Made by a program: the position numbers and the translations under genes. Below the pieces are notes generated by a model. That model searched no databases, was not told the origin of the DNA, and worked only from the letters and a program-made list of their open reading frames with translations. Shown piece after piece: positions 59,996 through 62,542 of a DNA stretch of 62,542 nucleotides. The DNA comes from Bacteroidales bacterium (GTDB lineage: Bacteria > Bacteroidota > Bacteroidia > Bacteroidales > Muribaculaceae), in the NCBI GenBank assembly GCA_030524805.1, contig JAUNFY010000009.1, positions 1-62,542 of the forward strand, written 5' to 3'. Within the stretch, counting starts at the first letter, position 1; each line of letters starts with the position of its first letter.

Positions 59996-62326
59996 TCAAT
60001 ACACCACTGTCGAGGTGCACTTGGCGTTCACTTTCTGGTCGCCGAGGGTGAATGTGAATTCACCGGCCTCGAGTGTCCACTTTCCTTCGTAGTTCACGAA
60101 TGCAAGATCCTTCGCAGGAATGGTGAAGCTCACTTTCTTGCTCTCGCCCGGCTTGAGGCTTACCTTGTCGAAACCTCTCACGCGGAGCACGTCGGGTGTC
60201 ATAGATGCGATGAGGTCGCTGCTGTAGAAGATCACGGCTTCCTTGCCCTCCACATTGCCCGTGTTCTTCACGTTCACGCTCACCGTGATGTCGTCTTCAG
60301 GCGAGAATTCGGCCTTGTCAACCTCGATGCCGCTGTATTCGAATGTGGTGTAGCTCATGCCGAAGCCAAACGGCCACTGCACGTCGATGTCGGCGCTGTA
60401 GTTGTATGCACCCGACATTGTGGCCACAGTCTCGCAAGGCTTGTGGTCGTAGAAGGCGATGGCGTTGTGCCAGCGGGGATAGGTGTAGGGAAGTTTGGCG
60501 CTGAAGTTCTTCTTGCCTGCAAGCAGCTGGGCGAGGGCGTCGCCACCGTAGTTGCCCGGAAGAAGCACGTCTACCACAGCCTTTGCCAACGGCTCGATCT
60601 CACGCACGATGCGCGGACGGCCGCCGTTGAGCACCAGCACTATCGGTTTGCCTGTGGCTGCGAGTGCCTTCACGAGTTCTGCCTGTTCGGGCTGGAGCGC
60701 TATGTCGTTGGTGTTGCCGGGAGTCTCGCAATAGGAGTTCTCGCCCACGCAGGCCACGATCACGTCAACGCCGCGAGCGGCTGCCACAGCGCTCTGGATT
60801 CTCACGTTCTTCACCTGCTCCCATTTGCCATAGTCTTCCACGTAGTCCATGCCCTGCTCGAGCACCACCTTGCCTTCGCCGAATTCGTTGCGCAGTGCCT
60901 CATAGATGGTGTTGTACTGTGCGTGGAATTTCGGGTCGTCGGTGCCTTGCCATGTATACGACCAGCCGCCGTTGAGGCTTCTCATCGAGTTGGCGTTCGG
61001 GCCGGTCACCAGTATCCGCTTGCCGGCGCTGATGGGCAGCACGTTGTCTTCGTTCTTGAGAAGCACTTCGCTCTCCACGGCGAGGTCGAGCGCCTTCATG
61101 GCGTGTTCCTGGCTGCCGAAGAGGGGATAGTCTTTCGGGTTGGTCGAGGGGGTCTCGAAGAGTCCGAGGCGGAATTTGAGACGCAGTATTCTCTCCACAG
61201 CGTCGTCGATGCGCGCCTGCGACACCTTGCCTTCGTCTACGAGTTCCTTCAGCAGCGTGCAGAATTCCATGTCGTAGGGGGTCATCGACATGTCGATGCC
61301 GGCGTTGATGGAGAGCATGATGGCCTCTTTGTAGTCTACGGCGATCTTGTCGCGCTTCCAGAGGTTGTGGATGTCGGCCCAGTCGGTCACGATCATGCCG
61401 TCCCAGTTCAGTTCATCCTTAAGCCAGCCGGTCAGGAGTTCCTTGTTGGCGTGGAAGGGGAGTCCGTTGGTCACGCCTGAGTTCACCATCACCGACAGCG
61501 CTCCTGCCTCGATGGCCACCTTGAAAGGCTGGAAATATTTCTCACGCAGCTCGGGCAGGCTGATAGAGGCCGGCGTGCGGTCTTTGCCGCTGGTCGGGTT
61601 GCCGTATGTCATGTAGTGCTTCAGGCAGGCTGCCACGCTCTGCGGGCCCACATGGTTGGGGTCGTCGCCCTGATAGCCTTTCACCATCTCTATCGCCATC
61701 GCGCCGTTGATGAAGGGGTCTTCGCCAAACGATTCCCAGATGCGGCTCCATGCCGGATTGCGGCCCAGGTCCATCACCGGGTTGTAGACCCAGGGTATGT
61801 TGCTCGCGCGAGTCTCGTAGGCGCATATCCGGGCGCCTTCTCTCACGAGCTCGCGGTTGAACGAAGCGGCCATGTTGATTTCCTGCGGGAAGAGTGTGCC
61901 CCCGGTCGTATAGGTTGTGCCGTGGTTCTGGTCCACTCCGTAGATGTCGGGTATCTTCAGATATTCCATCGAGGCCTCCTGGATGCCGTTGATGATCTCA
62001 TACCAGGTCTCCGGTGTCTGTGCCTCACCGCGCGGGGTGTTCAGCACCGAGCCCACCCTGTATTGCTCTATCGCGGTCTTGAGTTTTTCCGGGCTCAGCT
62101 GCGGCAGTCCGTCTTTCAGCGAATCGCTCAGCACTACGTCGATGGTCACTTCACACATCTGGCCGATCTTGTCTTCGAGCGTCATGCCTTTCATCACGTC
62201 CTTGATTTTCGACTCGATGTCTTTGTCGGCGGGTATCGCCGGTGCCGTTGTCGCGGTCTTGTTGGCGCAGGAGGCGGCAAGCAGCAGCCCTCCGGTCATC
62301 GCCAGTAAGGTCTTTAGTTTTTTCAT
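59996..62326 (-). CDS. GH3 beta-glucosidase (BglX-like)
   Basis: 776 residues. Lipoprotein signal (TLLAMTGGLLLAASC). Catalytic barrel with DIYGVDQNHGTTYTTGGTLF near residue 133, KHYMTYGNPTSGKDR near 236 and the nucleophile Asp in WDGMIVTDWADIHNLW near 310; the alpha/beta sandwich carries ILVTGPNANSMRSLNGGW near 440 and VIVACVGENSYCETPG near 525; a C-terminal fibronectin-like domain ends the protein (VSVNVKNTGNVEGKEAVIFY). Complete BglX layout. It should release glucose from beta-gluco-oligosaccharides in the periplasm, a natural partner for the GH30 enzyme next door. Confidence 0.95.
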   Translation of the reverse strand: MKKLKTLLAMTGGLLLAASCANKTATTAPAIPADKDIESKIKDVMKGMTLEDKIGQMCEVTIDVVLSDSLKDGLPQLSPEKLKTAIEQYRVGSVLNTPRGEAQTPETWYEIINGIQEASMEYLKIPDIYGVDQNHGTTYTTGGTLFPQEINMAASFNRELVREGARICAYETRASNIPWVYNPVMDLGRNPAWSRIWESFGEDPFINGAMAIEMVKGYQGDDPNHVGPQSVAACLKHYMTYGNPTSGKDRTPASISLPELREKYFQPFKVAIEAGALSVMVNSGVTNGLPFHANKELLTGWLKDELNWDGMIVTDWADIHNLWKRDKIAVDYKEAIMLSINAGIDMSMTPYDMEFCTLLKELVDEGKVSQARIDDAVERILRLKFRLGLFETPSTNPKDYPLFGSQEHAMKALDLAVESEVLLKNEDNVLPISAGKRILVTGPNANSMRSLNGGWSYTWQGTDDPKFHAQYNTIYEALRNEFGEGKVVLEQGMDYVEDYGKWEQVKNVRIQSAVAAARGVDVIVACVGENSYCETPGNTNDIALQPEQAELVKALAATGKPIVLVLNGGRPRIVREIEPLAKAVVDVLLPGNYGGDALAQLLAGKKNFSAKLPYTYPRWHNAIAFYDHKPCETVATMSGAYNYSADIDVQWPFGFGMSYTTFEYSGIEVDKAEFSPEDDITVSVNVKNTGNVEGKEAVIFYSSDLIASMTPDVLRVRGFDKVSLKPGESKKVSFTIPAKDLAFVNYEGKWTLEAGEFTFTLGDQKVNAKCTSTVVY

Positions 62327-62463
62327 GGTTTATGATGTTGACTATAATTGTATTATCAAGAAATATTTCCTATGGTTCCGCAAGTTGATTCAAAGGTATC
62401 CGGGCCGTGGCTCCTCCGCCCGATGCAATGGCTTCAGACGGCCCCCGGAAAGTCCAATCCAAC

Positions 62464-62542
62464 CGCTCACGGTTAAACTAACCCCTAACCCTTAACCCAC
62501 CTGCTCAGAGCAAGCGCTCACGGTTAAACTAACCCATAACCC
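62464..62542 (-). repeat. GGGTTA-type tracts at the right edge
   Basis: A 21-bp unit ending GCTCACGGTTAAACTAACCC occurs at 62464-62484 and again at 62515-62535, each followed by CCTAACCC or CATAACCC. Between them CTGCTCAGAGCAAG is a small palindrome. The tract is upstream of the GH3 gene (start 62326) with the G-rich strand in sense, and continues past the window. The 62327-62463 stretch shows no gene; a TTTG-like box is present but no clear -7 box. Confidence 0.7.

Overview
The window looks like a chromosomal segment of a gut Bacteroidales bacterium, most likely a member of the Muribaculaceae (S24-7). This is inferred from gene content (PCMD-type protein, DUF4294, WbqC after lepB, PorW/PorX, BspA-like LRR protein, PA14-containing GH31), from promoters of the Bacteroidota type (TTTG, about 20 nt, TAnnTTTG), from the near absence of Shine-Dalgarno sequences, and from GC-rich coding DNA broken by AT-rich islands. 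No species can be named from the sequence alone.

Layout. 1-2013: the 5' part of a PHP-domain plus SMC-like ATPase gene (TrlF-like), cut by the window edge. 2072-2785: an internally deleted ISAs1-family insertion sequence. 3022-6046: a CMP-sialic-acid-type set, neuB-neuC-neuA. 6178-11075: mostly minus-strand genes (LRR protein, lipoprotein, tRNA nucleotidyltransferase, MATE exporter). 11365-14093: OmpA-like lipoprotein, outer-membrane phospholipase A, and an AT-rich lipoprotein behind a long, strongly folded leader. 14284-21456: a beta-helix lipoprotein divergent from lpxB-porW-porX. 21661-22124: two tRNA-Asp genes in a tandem duplication. 22350-30355: TatD-like gene, PCMD protein, dapB-lepB-wbqC-DUF4294, a DUF4369-like lipoprotein and yifB. 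30427-31427: a REP-associated transposase (RAYT) between its own REP hairpins. 31621-36748: rnr, SRP RNA, tRNA-Thr, DUF4286, ruvC, glutamine synthetase. 36884-38068: a flavin reductase-rubredoxin-rubrerythrin fusion. 38297-40290: an AAA ATPase plus RloB pair resembling the AbiL abortive-infection system, between two nearly identical 93-bp direct repeats. 40355-44317: SPFH/NfeD pair, an SDR dehydrogenase, a glutamate synthase small subunit. 44505-46169: small exported proteins. 46713-51661: a GH35-type glycosidase and a three-gene lipid glycosylation set (GT39, GT2, LAB_N membrane protein). 52255-62326: an exported protein, GH31, a beta-helix-GH30 fusion and GH3.

How the genes work together. 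Several neighbourhoods serve the cell envelope: lipid A synthesis (lpxB) with type IX secretion regulators (porW, porX), signal peptidase, OmpA, phospholipase A, and glycosyl transfer to membrane lipids. The right end is a set of exported glycan hydrolases, with no SusC/SusD pair in view, that could attack beta-1,6/1,3-glucan and alpha-xylosylated glycans. The accessory pieces (RAYT, ISAs1 remnant, ATPase/RloB, PHP-ATPase) are interleaved with ordinary housekeeping genes.

The intergenic DNA is unusually rich in structured repeats. I separate at least five families: a three-hairpin composite element, a GCGCCG-type hairpin, RAYT-linked REP hairpins, the 93-bp repeat flanking the ATPase/RloB pair, and telomere-like GGGTTA tracts. 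The tracts always have the G-rich strand in sense with the next downstream minus-strand gene, and in two places they sit inside predicted 5' leaders together with palindromes. Those leaders, the folded 98-nt leader element at 13414-13511 and the repeat-bracketed ATPase/RloB module are the places I would look at first.
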